Source: Amphirosellinia nigrospora
Taxonomy: Eukaryota > Ascomycota > Sordariomycetes > Xylariales > Xylariaceae
DNA: 64,000 nt
Direction of reading: 5' to 3'
Assembly (NCBI GenBank): GCA_004123355.1
Contig: SCHM01000001.1
Span: 2,472,001-2,536,000, forward strand
In this document: positions 11,473-21,315 of the stretch, piece after piece
How the letters are laid out: each line of letters begins with the position of its first letter
Numbering within the stretch: position 1 is the stretch's first letter
The notes under the pieces: generated by a model
Told to the model about the DNA's origin: nothing
Seen by the model: the letters and a program-made list of their open reading frames with translations, nothing else
Database searches by the model: none
Translations under genes and position numbers: made by a program

Positions 11473-12439
11473 GGTCCTTATGCCTGTTGACGGGCAACAA
11501 AATACTGGAAATACCCAAGCAAGGATGTCTTTCAGGTAGAGCCTTCGGTTACTGGCCATGAGGGCTTTGAATGCGATCACAAGAGGCACGTGACTATGTG
11601 GCGAGCGTCCAAAATGTCAAATTCCGTAAGGAGTAAGCGGGGTTATAAAACCTTGCGTGTGAATACCTACTTGGTGTACAGGCAAGTGGCATAAGATGTT
11701 CTGCAGGCTGTCAGACGCCACCCCCCAATGGTTAAAGCGGCGGCATTTCCACGTTTCAGCCCCCGAAAATCCAGTGATGGATTGGATACTTCAAGATGAT
11801 TTATCATCCCCTGTTCACATGGCGTAGACATAAAGAAGTTGTCACGTATTTGTGGATACGATCTAGCATAGGAAGTGAACCAGTGCACTCTCCAGAGGGG
11901 CTCAAGTAAAATATATTCAGATGATCTAAAGTAGAAGTTCTATATACGTAGGATAAGTGTGTCATGATCCTATATAGTAAGTGATCATTCGGACTATAGT
12001 TAGGGCGAGCCCCAGTCCCTGGGGCTCACCATAGACCCACTTATCCGTGACAGAAGTTAACATATCACGATGTTACAAGGGCTCTAATTGAGGGCTTGGA
12101 ATAGGTTCAATTTGAGTAATAAACAACTATGGTGCCAAAGGGGCCATATAGATCTAAGTTTCCTTCTCCTAGGAAGGGGGATTCGAGCCCTTTTTGTACT
12201 TAGAATTCTCCTCTCTTTCGCGGACTTCCGCGACCTATCTAGAGGCCTATGTAGCCGGAGAAGCGAGTATCTCGGTGTTCGAGTTCAGCTCGGTATCTGC
12301 TTCTGAGACTTACGATATTTTCGTACGACTGTTTTAGCCTCGTAGGGTAGTATCTCACGAGCTCCGTATGAAACACCGTGTGGCACTGTATTACGCACTG
12401 ACCAGGATCCGTGTGACATAAGGTTCAGCATATATTCTG
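11473..12439. other. intergenic with nested inverted repeats and LTR-like segment
   Basis: No gene seen. It contains the inverted-repeat structure at 11951-12053 and a segment at 12071-12354 that begins TGTTAC and is bracketed by TCACGA on both sides (12065-12070 and 12355-12360). Confidence 0.4.
11951..12053. repeat. nested inverted repeat / hairpin
   Basis: Outer arms GGATAAGTG (from 11951) and CACTTATCC (to about 12053) are exact inverted copies. Inside them lies a perfect 9-bp stem GAGCCCCAG (12007-12015) / CTGGGGCTC (12019-12027) with a 3-nt loop. It could be a short foldback or a MITE remnant. Confidence 0.45.
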
Positions 12440-13545
12440 GAAGGGCCTGCATAGTTCTCACATACCCGAGACCAGTTCGTTGCGTTTGAGGTTGTCTGTC
12501 TTACAAACTTCGAGGAAGACATCAGCTTCGTCAATTAGCATGAATGTCCTCCACAGGGCGCATATTTCCAACGCCGTTTTGAGAGAACGCTCAACGCGTT
12601 TTGCGTTGGTGTCTAGGTCATCAACACTAACTGTATAAAAGAGATCTCGTCTGCTCCGCAACTGAGTCTTTCATTAGCAAATTCCTTAATCATGACACAA
12701 ATCACATACCTGACTCCGCCGTTAGAGTCTTTCCCACTCCCGGAGGTCCGCACAGCAGGATGATGAAACTCTTTCCTGTTATAATGTTAGAAACTAGGAC
12801 GCAAAGGTACTCGTTATCCCGGATGATGTGGCGTTACCTTTCCCGGTAATAAAGTCATCGAACTCCGTCGCTTCGATTTGCTTCTGCTTCGTATAATATG
12901 TATGGATATCGCCTATCTTGAATCTATAAAACCCGTAATTGTCGATGATAACTCTCTGTGTTGCTAATGCTATTCATCAATATATCAGGATTTGCCACTT
13001 GGGTCGCGTTGAAGACCTCCCTAGTCATGGAAAAGTATTCTCTCAGACTCTCAAATTTTTGACCTCTTTGAATCAATCTTTCTTTGAGCTTTTTGGGGTC
13101 AAAATGGTAAGAAAGTGGGTAGATTATTAGATCAGTCAATTTCTGAAATCCGTTGTGCTCTTGAATTGCGTAGCGCTGTTCCCTAAGGCCACTTTGGACT
13201 GACGCTACTCAGACTGTCTGTTTCGTTGTCGTGCGAAGGCGCCAGCTCCATCTTGTGTTCGTTTGCCACAGGTTGAGGAGCATGAAGTGTAGCTTCTGGG
13301 CGGTCTTGTAACTTGGATGCTTTAGCTCTACCCCCGTTGTTACCATTGGAAGGTTTGAATGTATTCGGTAGGTTGAATTCATCAATCCTTGAATGAACAA
13401 GTGCAGATGCAACCCCTTCATTTTTGTAGTCCGCACTATTATCAGAAACAAGCTTAACAATTGATCTGTAGCCCTTTAGAATCGCTATTGAAAGCGGAGT
13501 TTCGAACCGCTCATCGTATTCGTTAATATCGTAGTCTTCTTTAAT
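12440..13545 (-). pseudogene. ankyrin repeat plus AAA ATPase, 3'-truncated
   Basis: Reading the minus strand from about 13545, an ankyrin-like repeat is visible (ETPLSIAILKGYRSIVKLV). A disordered stretch follows, then a DUF7025-like segment (LTDLIIYPLSYHFDPKKL, RLIQRGQKFESLREYFSMT). EATEFDDFITGKG comes next, then an intron beginning GTAACG and, after CAG, FIILLCGPPGVGKTLTAES, the Walker A loop. After another intron (GTATGTG...CTCAG) come YTVSVDDLDTNAKRVERSL and a Walker B segment, FMLIDEADVFLE. Coding similarity ends after KRNELVS near 12465 at a GTATGT donor, and no AAA lid or sensor-2 part follows. Several frame changes also occur. It looks like a truncated relative of fungal AAA proteins with an N-terminal DUF7025 domain. 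The end lies beside the LTR-like segment at 12071-12354. Confidence 0.65.
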
Positions 13546-14033
13546 AATAGACCCATATTAGGGATATAGGGGCCTTTAGTATTTCTACCTAGAGACGCAG
13601 CGACGGGAGATAACACGGAGATCAAGAAACACAATGAATAAAATCAATTGAACAGCCATCGCTTATTTTTGACACTATGCTAACTAACTAGGAAACCATT
13701 GTTTATCATATAACATTCCTTTCTTCACTTCACTTACTAGATCTCTAAGATCTTTTGCAGATTTAGCAATCCTAGATTCCTTAGATTTTCTACGGATCCT
13801 AACCATTTATATCGGATCACTAGATCCTCTTATGGATCCATTATTACCCGAATATGGCCCATGGAAACATTAAATCCTCATTAAGGAAGAACATGAACCA
13901 AAGCTTCAAGAAAAGCAAGAGCCCTATGGGAATAAGCAAAACCCCTGCATCATAAACCCCTGCCGTCGCGAACCACCCCCAGACCGCCGCAAACGCGCCA
14001 TTAAGTACCCCTCAATTGCTGTTGGCAATACCT
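13546..14033. other. intergenic, low-complexity AT-rich
   Basis: Rich in TAGATC/GGATC-type words around 13740-13840. No gene recognised. Confidence 0.4.
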
Positions 14034-15828
14034 TTAGCTGGCCTTGGTAGTCTGGTGATCTTGGCAGTCTTCTCCGGGTGGCATCACCCTACCTAGTAGA
14101 TGATCGGCTAGTCTCTGCGCGAGTACTGCTAGGGTCAAGGACGGATTTGAAGAAGGACTCACGGGAAACACCGAGAGGTCGCAGACGGCGAGGTTTTCCC
14201 AACCATGAACCCGCAGATTACTGTCCACTACGCTTGTCTCTGGATCTGTTCCCATTCGCATAGTCCCCACCTCGTGGGCCACTACCCAAATCCTGCTCTT
14301 GACACCAGCGGCACTCTTACATCTGTTTCAGCATCTCTACAACGCAACTGGTTTATTATTTTCCAAGCAACGCGTTGCATGGCATCCGTATACATATAGG
14401 TCTCAATCTTTCTGATTTGGATCGTGGGCACACGCTCCGGCAGGTTAAGGACTCTATTTTCATCAACCAGTCGTGAAGGGAAACAGTATACGACCTGGAC
14501 CGTGCAAGAATCGTCTTTCTGTTCAGCTTCATTTTTCATGAACAATTCCTTGCTTATCAATTTGTCATCCTTATCAATGTGTTGAACTGTGAATTCCTTT
14601 GTGTTCTGTCCAACAAATGACGGTGCATTGATTGTGATGTTGACTAAACAATCAATTTGGCCATGATCACGGTGATCAGTATTGGGATCTAACTTCATCG
14701 TTTGCTGGAGCCTAAGAGCCTGGCTCTTGATGAGCCGAACTGCATTTCCCCCTTGAAATCTGAATCGAGTGCCCCATATATCGTGATCAGTGAGACCGCG
14801 ACCCACGGGGCTTTCGTCGTTGTCGTTACCAAGCCCGCTCCGAAGGGCAATGGCTGCTGTGTCAATGGTCCCAGCACACAAGATGACGGTTGCATTCTTG
14901 GTTGGGGTTATACGTTCTTTGCCACGGTCATCAAGAACAGTTAGGCTCTCAACGCGGTTTCGTGGGCGGTTTGGTGGCTTGCCATGGTCATCATGAACAG
15001 ATAAGGTCTCAGCGCGGTTTGGTGAAGACCCAGGTTGAACCGGATTGATGGCTACCACTTCGGTCTGTGAAAGCAAAGTGAACCCTTCGCTCTTATTGAA
15101 GACTTGTTCAAGGATCCAGGTGGCGGTGGTGTACCCCCCATGACTGTTTGGTATAACATTGAACCGGGCGATCTAGCAGTGAACTCGGCAGCCATGGGAC
15201 AGAACTCAAATTCGCCCTGGAAGGAAGCGCTGATTTTCTGTTTGATATTGACAAGATCTTGAAATATATTCACTGTAGTGGTGTTGGAGTCTTTCGTAGT
15301 TGTGATTCTATGTATGGGATTCTCGGGTATGGTCGTGAGATTGACGTCTCTTGAGAACGAGTCATAATCCTGTATGCTCGATTGTAGTGTTCGAGGTTTA
15401 GGTCTCTTTGAACCTCTTTTGGAAAGTATTCCAATTGGCTGCAGGCGAGCATTGGTGTGTATAGCCCCCACACAGTACTGCGCCCTCCAATACCATATAC
15501 AGGCCCGCCGACGTAGTCGGAAGACGTCCGAGTGGAGGTTGCGAACGAACCCTTGAGTGCATTGTAAACGAAGGCATTGTCCATCGATGGCCCTTCGAGA
15601 CTCTCCTGGTTCCACCGAGGGCTTGGTATATTGATGCAAGGAGTGCTTAAAAGTAAGCCGCCCCTCTCGATCAAAAGCACCCGGGCACTTAAGGGGGTTC
15701 GGGGGTTCGACAAGTGACCTTGCTAAGACCCCGCCGCCAATGCCACTCCCGATCACGATATGACTATAATACCCGGCTGCGCAAAGCCTGGTTACATTGT
15801 CAAGTGTTGCTGAAATAAGTCCATCCAT
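14034..15828 (-). CDS. GMC-family FAD oxidoreductase
   Basis: Glucose-methanol-choline oxidoreductase, an FAD enzyme oxidising alcohols or sugars. The start MDGLISATLDNVT (ATG 15828) is followed by the ADP-binding motif HIVIGSGIGGGVLARSL. ATG at 15900 is an in-frame alternative. Middle parts include ARVLLIERGG, YGIGGRSTVWGLYTP, AGTIDTAAIALRSGLG and VGRGLTDHD. The C-terminal signature is AHEVGTMRMG, then VVDSNLRVHGWENLAVCD and PSSNPSLTLAVLAQRLAD. The total of about 598 codons fits the family. Four small frame changes are needed, one at the G run 15693-15697 (gene-strand C run) where deleting one base restores NPLSARVLL; assembly indels are the likeliest cause. An in-frame 60-bp tandem duplication lies at 14921-15020. 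It faces away from the PhyH gene and shares its upstream region. Confidence 0.8.
14921..15020. repeat. 60-bp tandem duplication inside GMC gene
   Basis: The segments 14921-14960 and 14981-15020 match closely with a period of exactly 60 bp, e.g. GGTCATCA(A/T)GAACAG and CGCGGTTT in both. In protein terms two similar 20-residue units result (ETLSVHDDHGK and ESLTVLDDRGK). The length keeps the reading frame and sits in a variable loop before the ATVILCAGTIDTAA segment. Confidence 0.7.
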
Positions 15829-16507
15829 GTTTGGCAAGATACACCAGCTCACTAAGTCCGTGATCAGTTTCGAGCTCACAACCAAAAGTCTTTGACTCAC
15901 GTAGTTTTTTTTTGACTCAGTTCTGGATATGACAGATCAAGATCCTGAGCTAATGATGTCGATATGTGAACATTAAACGCTCACAATGTCACCAAAAATC
16001 ATGATGAATGTTCAGGAGGTACTTATAAATCTTGCGTACCGTCATTCATACCAACTAATCCCAGATTCATCTATGAGAACAATTTCAGTGAGTCTCGTCA
16101 CATTGTTGGTATGTACGTGACAGTCACGAACATTAGTCCCATCAATTTTTAGCTAATATATTCCTTTTCGATCAATATGCCATGTAACCCACCTGAGGAT
16201 TGACTCCTACATTACAAGACCATTCAACCTAAGTTGTGTGCAGAGTTGCGTTGTCATGCTTTGGATAGACCCTGAATTGGAAAAGATGGACAGATAAGGT
16301 CTCATACCTGCTTCATGACGTGGGGTTAAAGCCCCAACCTTCGTCCATAGAACACGCGCATTATTTATTAGAATACAAGTACCGGGGTGCTGGCACCGAT
16401 GTAAAAGTCGGTGATGCCTTGTCTACTCCTTCTGCACGGTATCCCTCGTTGGCACTCCGAAGAATTCGATACCTCGCGCTCACGATCGTATCCAGAGGCG
16501 AGAAAAC
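15829..16507. promoter_or_regulatory. divergent promoter region between GMC oxidoreductase and PhyH genes
   Basis: About 680 bp separate the two divergently read starts, so the two oxidative enzymes may be co-regulated. No specific operator can be named from the sequence. No gene is seen inside it. Confidence 0.4.
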
Positions 16508-17515
16508 ATGGATATATGCTCTATCCCGACTGTCATCATCGCCGAGGAAATTCGGTCGACAGGTAGTTGCCCACCGAACATCATCGCCACTGCTTTGGAA
16601 CACTTGCATAAATCAGGCATCGTTGTTCTTAAGAATGCTGTACCTCCTGCGTTACTTGATCGCCTAAATGCCGTAATGGTCCCCGAGGCAGTTCATTTGG
16701 CCAAGGTCGATGGCCAGCACTTCAATTTCGGCGCCAGATGTAGCAATATCAACCAAGGCCCTCCTCTCGACGATTCCTTGATGTTCTCGGATGTGTGGGT
16801 CAATCCATTCGTCCTTGCCGTGCTGGCCGCAATATTAGGACCAAGTCCCACATTGCACTATGCATGCGGAAACACCGCGTTGGAGGCAGCCCCTGATGGA
16901 CGACAACCAGTTCATTCGGATATTGAGTTTCCCCACCCGAGATTCCCCTTTTCCCATGTTGTCAATATTCCACTCGTGGATATGGTAGAGCCCAATGGCG
17001 CAACTGAAGTCTGGCTGGGTTCCCACACCGCCACCACATTCGACGATCAGGTCCAGATACCAAACCACAAAGACAACCTTCCACCCCGCGCGATACTGCC
17101 CGCCTTGCTAAACCAACGCAAGGTCATCTCACCGCCTGTTAGGGCTTGTGTCTCGAAGGGGAGCATTATCATCCGGGACTTGCGTCTTTGGCATGCTGGT
17201 ATGCCAAACTTGACCACATCACCCCGTGTCATGCTCGCATTTGTCTGGCAACCAGCCTGGTGGCGTGCCAACGGAGTGGTACGCTTGCCTCTGAAGCTGA
17301 GGGATAAGATACATGCGTGGGAGACACTCAGCGGGTGTCGTATAGCTGCCCAATGGGTCGAGGAGGGTGAAGATCAGCAAATTGATGGGGAGGCATCCCA
17401 TAGCAAGAATCTGGCCAGCTCGGAGCTTGAGATACTAAATTCTCTTAGCTTATCACATGCAATTGTTGGTACACCTGCTGCAGATATCACACCATCCTCA
17501 GACTCTTCCAGGTAA
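16508..17515 (+). CDS. phytanoyl-CoA dioxygenase (PhyH) family protein
   Basis: An Fe(II)/2-oxoglutarate-dependent oxygenase of 335 aa, uninterrupted and without an intron. The iron-binding facial triad is visible as H136 and D138 (PVHSDIEF) and H229 (LRLWHAGMPN). R240 (TSPRVMLAFVW) is placed to bind 2-oxoglutarate. A conserved NGATEVWLGSH strand lies between them. The start ATG at 16508 fits (MDICSIPTVIIAEEI). The C-terminal 60 residues are polar and variable. Fungal PhyH proteins often act in secondary metabolism rather than in peroxisomal phytanate breakdown, and no peroxisomal C-terminal signal is present (ends SDSSR). The GMC oxidoreductase diverges from it, and a methyltransferase and a transporter stub lie downstream. 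The natural substrate is unknown. Confidence 0.85.
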   Translation: MDICSIPTVIIAEEIRSTGSCPPNIIATALEHLHKSGIVVLKNAVPPALLDRLNAVMVPEAVHLAKVDGQHFNFGARCSNINQGPPLDDSLMFSDVWVNPFVLAVLAAILGPSPTLHYACGNTALEAAPDGRQPVHSDIEFPHPRFPFSHVVNIPLVDMVEPNGATEVWLGSHTATTFDDQVQIPNHKDNLPPRAILPALLNQRKVISPPVRACVSKGSIIIRDLRLWHAGMPNLTTSPRVMLAFVWQPAWWRANGVVRLPLKLRDKIHAWETLSGCRIAAQWVEEGEDQQIDGEASHSKNLASSELEILNSLSLSHAIVGTPAADITPSSDSSR

Positions 17516-18029
17516 ATGACCTGCCCTTTTGAGGCGTTATTATTTGATTGATTGATTGATTACCTAGTACCCAAACCTCCTAAAGAGTATCGGCGTGGCG
17601 AGCTGTTCCATTATACATCGGTATAACGGCTGCAGAAGCCAATTTCTAGCCTCAATCAAGGGCGCAGTTGTTTGTTTGGGCATACGATCGCCCTATAGGG
17701 CTAAGGGGTCGTCTGCATTGGGTGTATGGGGACGCGAATTGTTGGTCGGTGTGCATAATAGTTGGTAGATTGTAAGGGGCTGCTTGATTTCACATAAGTA
17801 TGTTGTAGTTTTTATGCCTTATCCGTCTACTTAACATATGCATCGCGCTCAAGCGAGGTGGATCTTGTACAAATAATATTCCCTTTTGTAAGTACCCATT
17901 TGAAGTTTCCAGCTTGCAGTTGCACCGAGTTGCTTTGCTTAATATTGGGAGGTCATTGGGTACGAGGTGTATATTTGGACCAGGAAGTCACGGGATCATA
18001 TACCAAGAAAACGTTGCCCAATAAAAGTC
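17516..18029. other. intergenic, no gene seen
   Basis: Starts with the PhyH 3' region. It holds a short GATT repeat near 17547-17562 and a perfect 12-bp palindrome GCCCTATAGGGC at 17690-17701. Confidence 0.4.
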
Positions 18030-18490
18030 ATGGTGGTGGAAGACAATAAATCTATTAATCAATCCCCGCGCTTTCCGTCGAAAACCATAGACCACGACAT
18101 GGAGTCTCCAAGAAACCCCCCGGCTGAAAATACCACTTCCGGCCCGGGCAACGCGCATACAACAACTTTGCATTATGGCTCCATTATCAGTGAAGCCCAG
18201 ACGTCGGCTGCTCAAGAGCATGGGATGACTGTTTGGCAGGGATTTCATCTCTATCCGAAGGCTATTGGCTGGACCATGATCATATCCATGGCCGTGGTAA
18301 TGGAGGGCTTTGAAAATGCCCTCCTAGGCTCATTCTATGCATTTCCTGCATTTCAGAAGAAATATGGCGAAAGACTCCCCGATGTGACTTATAGTCTCAC
18401 AACACCCTGGCAGGCAGGTTTATCCGGCGCTAGGAACGCAGGTCAAATTTTAGGCCTCCTTCTCAATAGTGTCATCTCCGAGTTGTTAGT
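18030..18490 (+). pseudogene. MFS sugar transporter, N-terminal stub
   Basis: From MVVEDNKSINQ (ATG 18030; MESPRNPPAE further in is an alternative) the reading gives a polar N-terminus. GFHLYPKAIGWTMIISMAVV, FYAFPAFQKKYGERLP and LTTPWQAGLSGARNAGQILG follow. These match transmembrane segments 1-2 of fungal maltose/hexose-type major facilitator transporters. After LLLNSVISE (about 18490) the similarity ends: the expected RFGYR loop and the other ten helices are missing. The sequence then runs into the 3' end of the methyltransferase on the other strand. It is a truncated relic. Its presence next to biosynthetic enzymes suggests a former cluster transporter, which is inference. Confidence 0.7.
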
Positions 18491-18569
18491 TCAAGCGGTA
18501 CCATGGTTGCTCTACTTCCAGAGGATGCTCTGGCTGTCATGGGTGTTCAGCCAAACGTACTACCGATTG

Positions 18570-19538
18570 TTAGCTGCGGATGGCAACGATGATCAAATGA
18601 TCCCATACCTCGGCGCAACATGGGAATCCTGTTTCCCATGTGACAGTTATCAGATTTGCTTCACACCAGACTGGGCGCATTCCAAACCCTTCGAACCGGC
18701 TCCACCATTGTGCAAACTCCTGGACAGTTTGATTTTCGCCCCAGTGATGGAATTCCACTAGTAATTGCCCAATGGGAAGTTCTTTGTCAGTGTACTCGTC
18801 CATAAGCGCTGTGAGAGCAGGGAATTCGTCGCCCTCGATGTCCATTTTGATGATATCAACATAGTCATGACCTAGTCTCTCTGCATGATGCTGGTGAGAG
18901 TTTGATACTCGACGTCCTCCCGCCGGCCATTTTCACCCCCAAGTGCTATCTTCTCAAACGATGTTCGGCTATCATTTGTGGAGATCTCGGGTCCAAAGCT
19001 GTCTGTCGAATAGTCGAAGGCAAAGATCTGTGCGGTTGTCCTAGCTAGCAAATCGGCTTCAAAGGAGGAATCGTTTGCGACGCCGAAACTGTAAACGACA
19101 ATAGGTTTTGATACCACAGATTCGTATTTCGACATGCCGCAGATCCACTTCCCGCCATCACCCAAATTACCAAGACGCTGAACGTCCCAGGGACAACTGT
19201 AGGTAGGCGGGAAGAAATCCCATACTACATAAGCCTCACCTGCATTTTCTTTACGAGTGGGAAACCTAAGAAAAGATTAAGTATGATGAGGTCAATGACA
19301 CGGCTAAACAGGGGCATTCAGCTCACAATGCTCCCACGGTCTTCGCTGATCTATTGAACCACTCCTGACGTTGGTGGGTAGATACACGCCATGCTTCCTC
19401 AGAGAGATGAGCATGCCGCATCGTAAAGCGTGCCTCGATTGCATTCAGGAGAAACCCTGTAGCCCAGTTCCATAATGAAGGGAAGACTAACAAAAGGGGC
19501 AGAATTGCAAGCGATGCGTATGTAAGATTTCTGATCAT
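18570..19538 (-). CDS. membrane-anchored methyltransferase-domain protein (Methyltransf_22-like)
   Basis: ATG at 19538 gives MIRNLTYASLAILPLLLVFP, a single N-terminal hydrophobic anchor. Exon 1 ends at 19327, and an intron of 61 nt (GTGAGC...TTAG, 19326-19266) joins GAL to FPTRKENAGEAYVVWDFF in frame. The domain contains GNLGDGGKWICGMSKYE, a SAM-binding strand VYSFGVANDSSFEADLL, the acidic FAFDYSTDSFG, and YVDIIKMDIEGDEFPAL followed by LPIGQLLVEFHHWG. Together these match the fungal Methyltransf_22/FkbM-like family. One frame change occurs in an AGAGAGA run near 18885 (MQR/LGHDYV) and is probably an assembly indel. Its substrate is unknown. Convergent with the MFS stub and downstream of PhyH, it could tailor a metabolite or a surface glycan. 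Confidence 0.75.
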
Positions 19539-20948
19539 GATTGCAATGGAATTCGGAATAGACAACCAGGTAAGAATTTTCTTATATCTGATAGAAAGAG
19601 GTACGGCCAGAACGGAGAAGTTAGCAGGAAAGACGAGAGAATAAATAATTTGTACACTTGTTTGACTGGCCTACAACCCATCGGACTTCATTGGACAAGT
19701 ATTCAGCTCATGTGAGGGCCCCAACTACAGAGTGCGTGCTATACGTTACTACGTTGCTTATCCTGTGCACAGATATGTAGCGGGCACATATCTTGCCGTA
19801 TATTATGTCCTGGGGTCGTAAAAGTCCCAGGACTTGGATCCACTAAGGGTAAAAGGGCGCTTGACTATCTTAAGCAAAAAAACCACCCAAGCATTGGAGT
19901 CGTGTTGAACTAGGCAATCCTTTCAGGTTGTTATCCGGGTTTAGCGACAACATCTTTTGTCAGGTCAACCGTGGTTCATGTTACATGCGTGGAATAATGT
20001 GTGACTTTATAGATCAAAATAATTATAGCTATTTGTGACTTGCTGCAGCGTTAGATCCTTTTCGTTTTAGGTATGTATATAATGATGCCCATAATATTTC
20101 GAGAAGAACATTGTTTATCATTCGAGTTGTAGCCTGTTACCATATAGCTTGGCCTCTACAATATGTCTAATAACATGCAGTAAAAGTCCATCAGGTATTA
20201 GCAGCACGCCACTGAAAGCGACAACTTCACTCTACATGTATTGGATTCTAGCCATTGGTTGTCTTGATTGATTTATCTCTCTGTGGTGCCTATTCTAGGT
20301 GAAGACTCTGTTTTTGTCTGGACTAGCCTGTACGGGTCGTAATTCCCTTTTCCCGTTAGCTTTGGGAATAGGTACCCCTGGCTTGCTACACGTTAAGTCT
20401 AAGAACCTCATGGACCCAGAATGCAGCTGCAGCGAAAGGCGACCAACAATGCTCCATATACTCAGTAGTTCTAGTAGCAAGGATTCAAGGGCCCCGGAAC
20501 CAGGAACTAGGCCGTATACCAAGACAAGGAAACCTCCGGGCAGTCTTGACCAAGGGCAAACAACCATCAAATTCATAGAACAGACGCAGATCCTAGGGCA
20601 ATTCAGGACCACGAGACAAACAGACGAAGCTCAGCACCGAGTGGAGACTGAAGTTAAACAGTATGCAAAGCCAGAGGCGAGTCTACATACAAGCTGAGGT
20701 TAGCCACCCCTTGTCAACCCGAGGATAACCGTGCGTTTTTTAGGTAGATTTGACCCACAGAGTACTTGGCCTACACGGGTACTATTCATAAACACTGCTT
20801 TTTAACGCGTACGTCGTATGCAACGAACATAATATTTAACGAACATAATAACCTAGTTATAAGCAACAGCGGTGAAAGCAGCGGCGAAAGCGCGGGTGCG
20901 TAGGCGTAGGTGTTTCATGATCACCAGACTGCCAATACACTATAGATA
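19539..20948. other. intergenic, no gene seen
   Basis: Upstream region of the methyltransferase and general intergenic sequence. Open frames around 20299-20697 lack any recognisable content. Confidence 0.45.
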
Positions 20949-21167
20949 GCCAGCAGATGGGAGATAGCCGATAGCTAGCCAATAGCTAGTCACCAAGATA
21001 GTTAATATAGTAAAAGAATAGGCCTTTCACATCTACCAGTTTGACACTCATTCGAGGAGCTGAATTGTGAGATGTGAAAGTCTTGTCCTTTTGCCATATT
21101 GACTATCTTGGCGACTCGTTATTGGCTACCTACTTAGGTAGCTATCGGCTATCTCCCATCTGCCGGC
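20949..21167. repeat. 219-bp foldback element (imperfect inverted repeat)
   Basis: The left arm (20949-21034) and right arm (21070-21167) are inverted copies over about 86 bp, separated by a 35-nt spacer. Both outer ends read GCC(A/G)GCAGATGGGAGATAG, and both inner ends read CTTTCACATCT. The right arm carries a 12-nt insertion that is itself nearly palindromic. Several differences are C/T or G/A transitions. Structure and size fit a MITE or foldback element or a hairpin RNA precursor. No clear target duplication was seen. Confidence 0.7.
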
Positions 21168-21315
21168 TGTCTGCCCGCTGCCTACTGACTGCCAACTGTT
21201 CCTGTCCATTGGCTGTCCTTAGTGCTCTTTTCCCAACAAAACACGAATTAGTCTGCGTTGGAGACATTGGTATTGACGAAACTAATCGACTCGTATCTGG
21301 CGACCCATACGGTAA

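Noticed and set aside
18490-18570. Continuation of the MFS transporter frame (ELLVQAVPWLLYF...)
   Set aside because: It is open but does not match transporter helices, and then overlaps the methyltransferase antisense; treated as non-transporter sequence.
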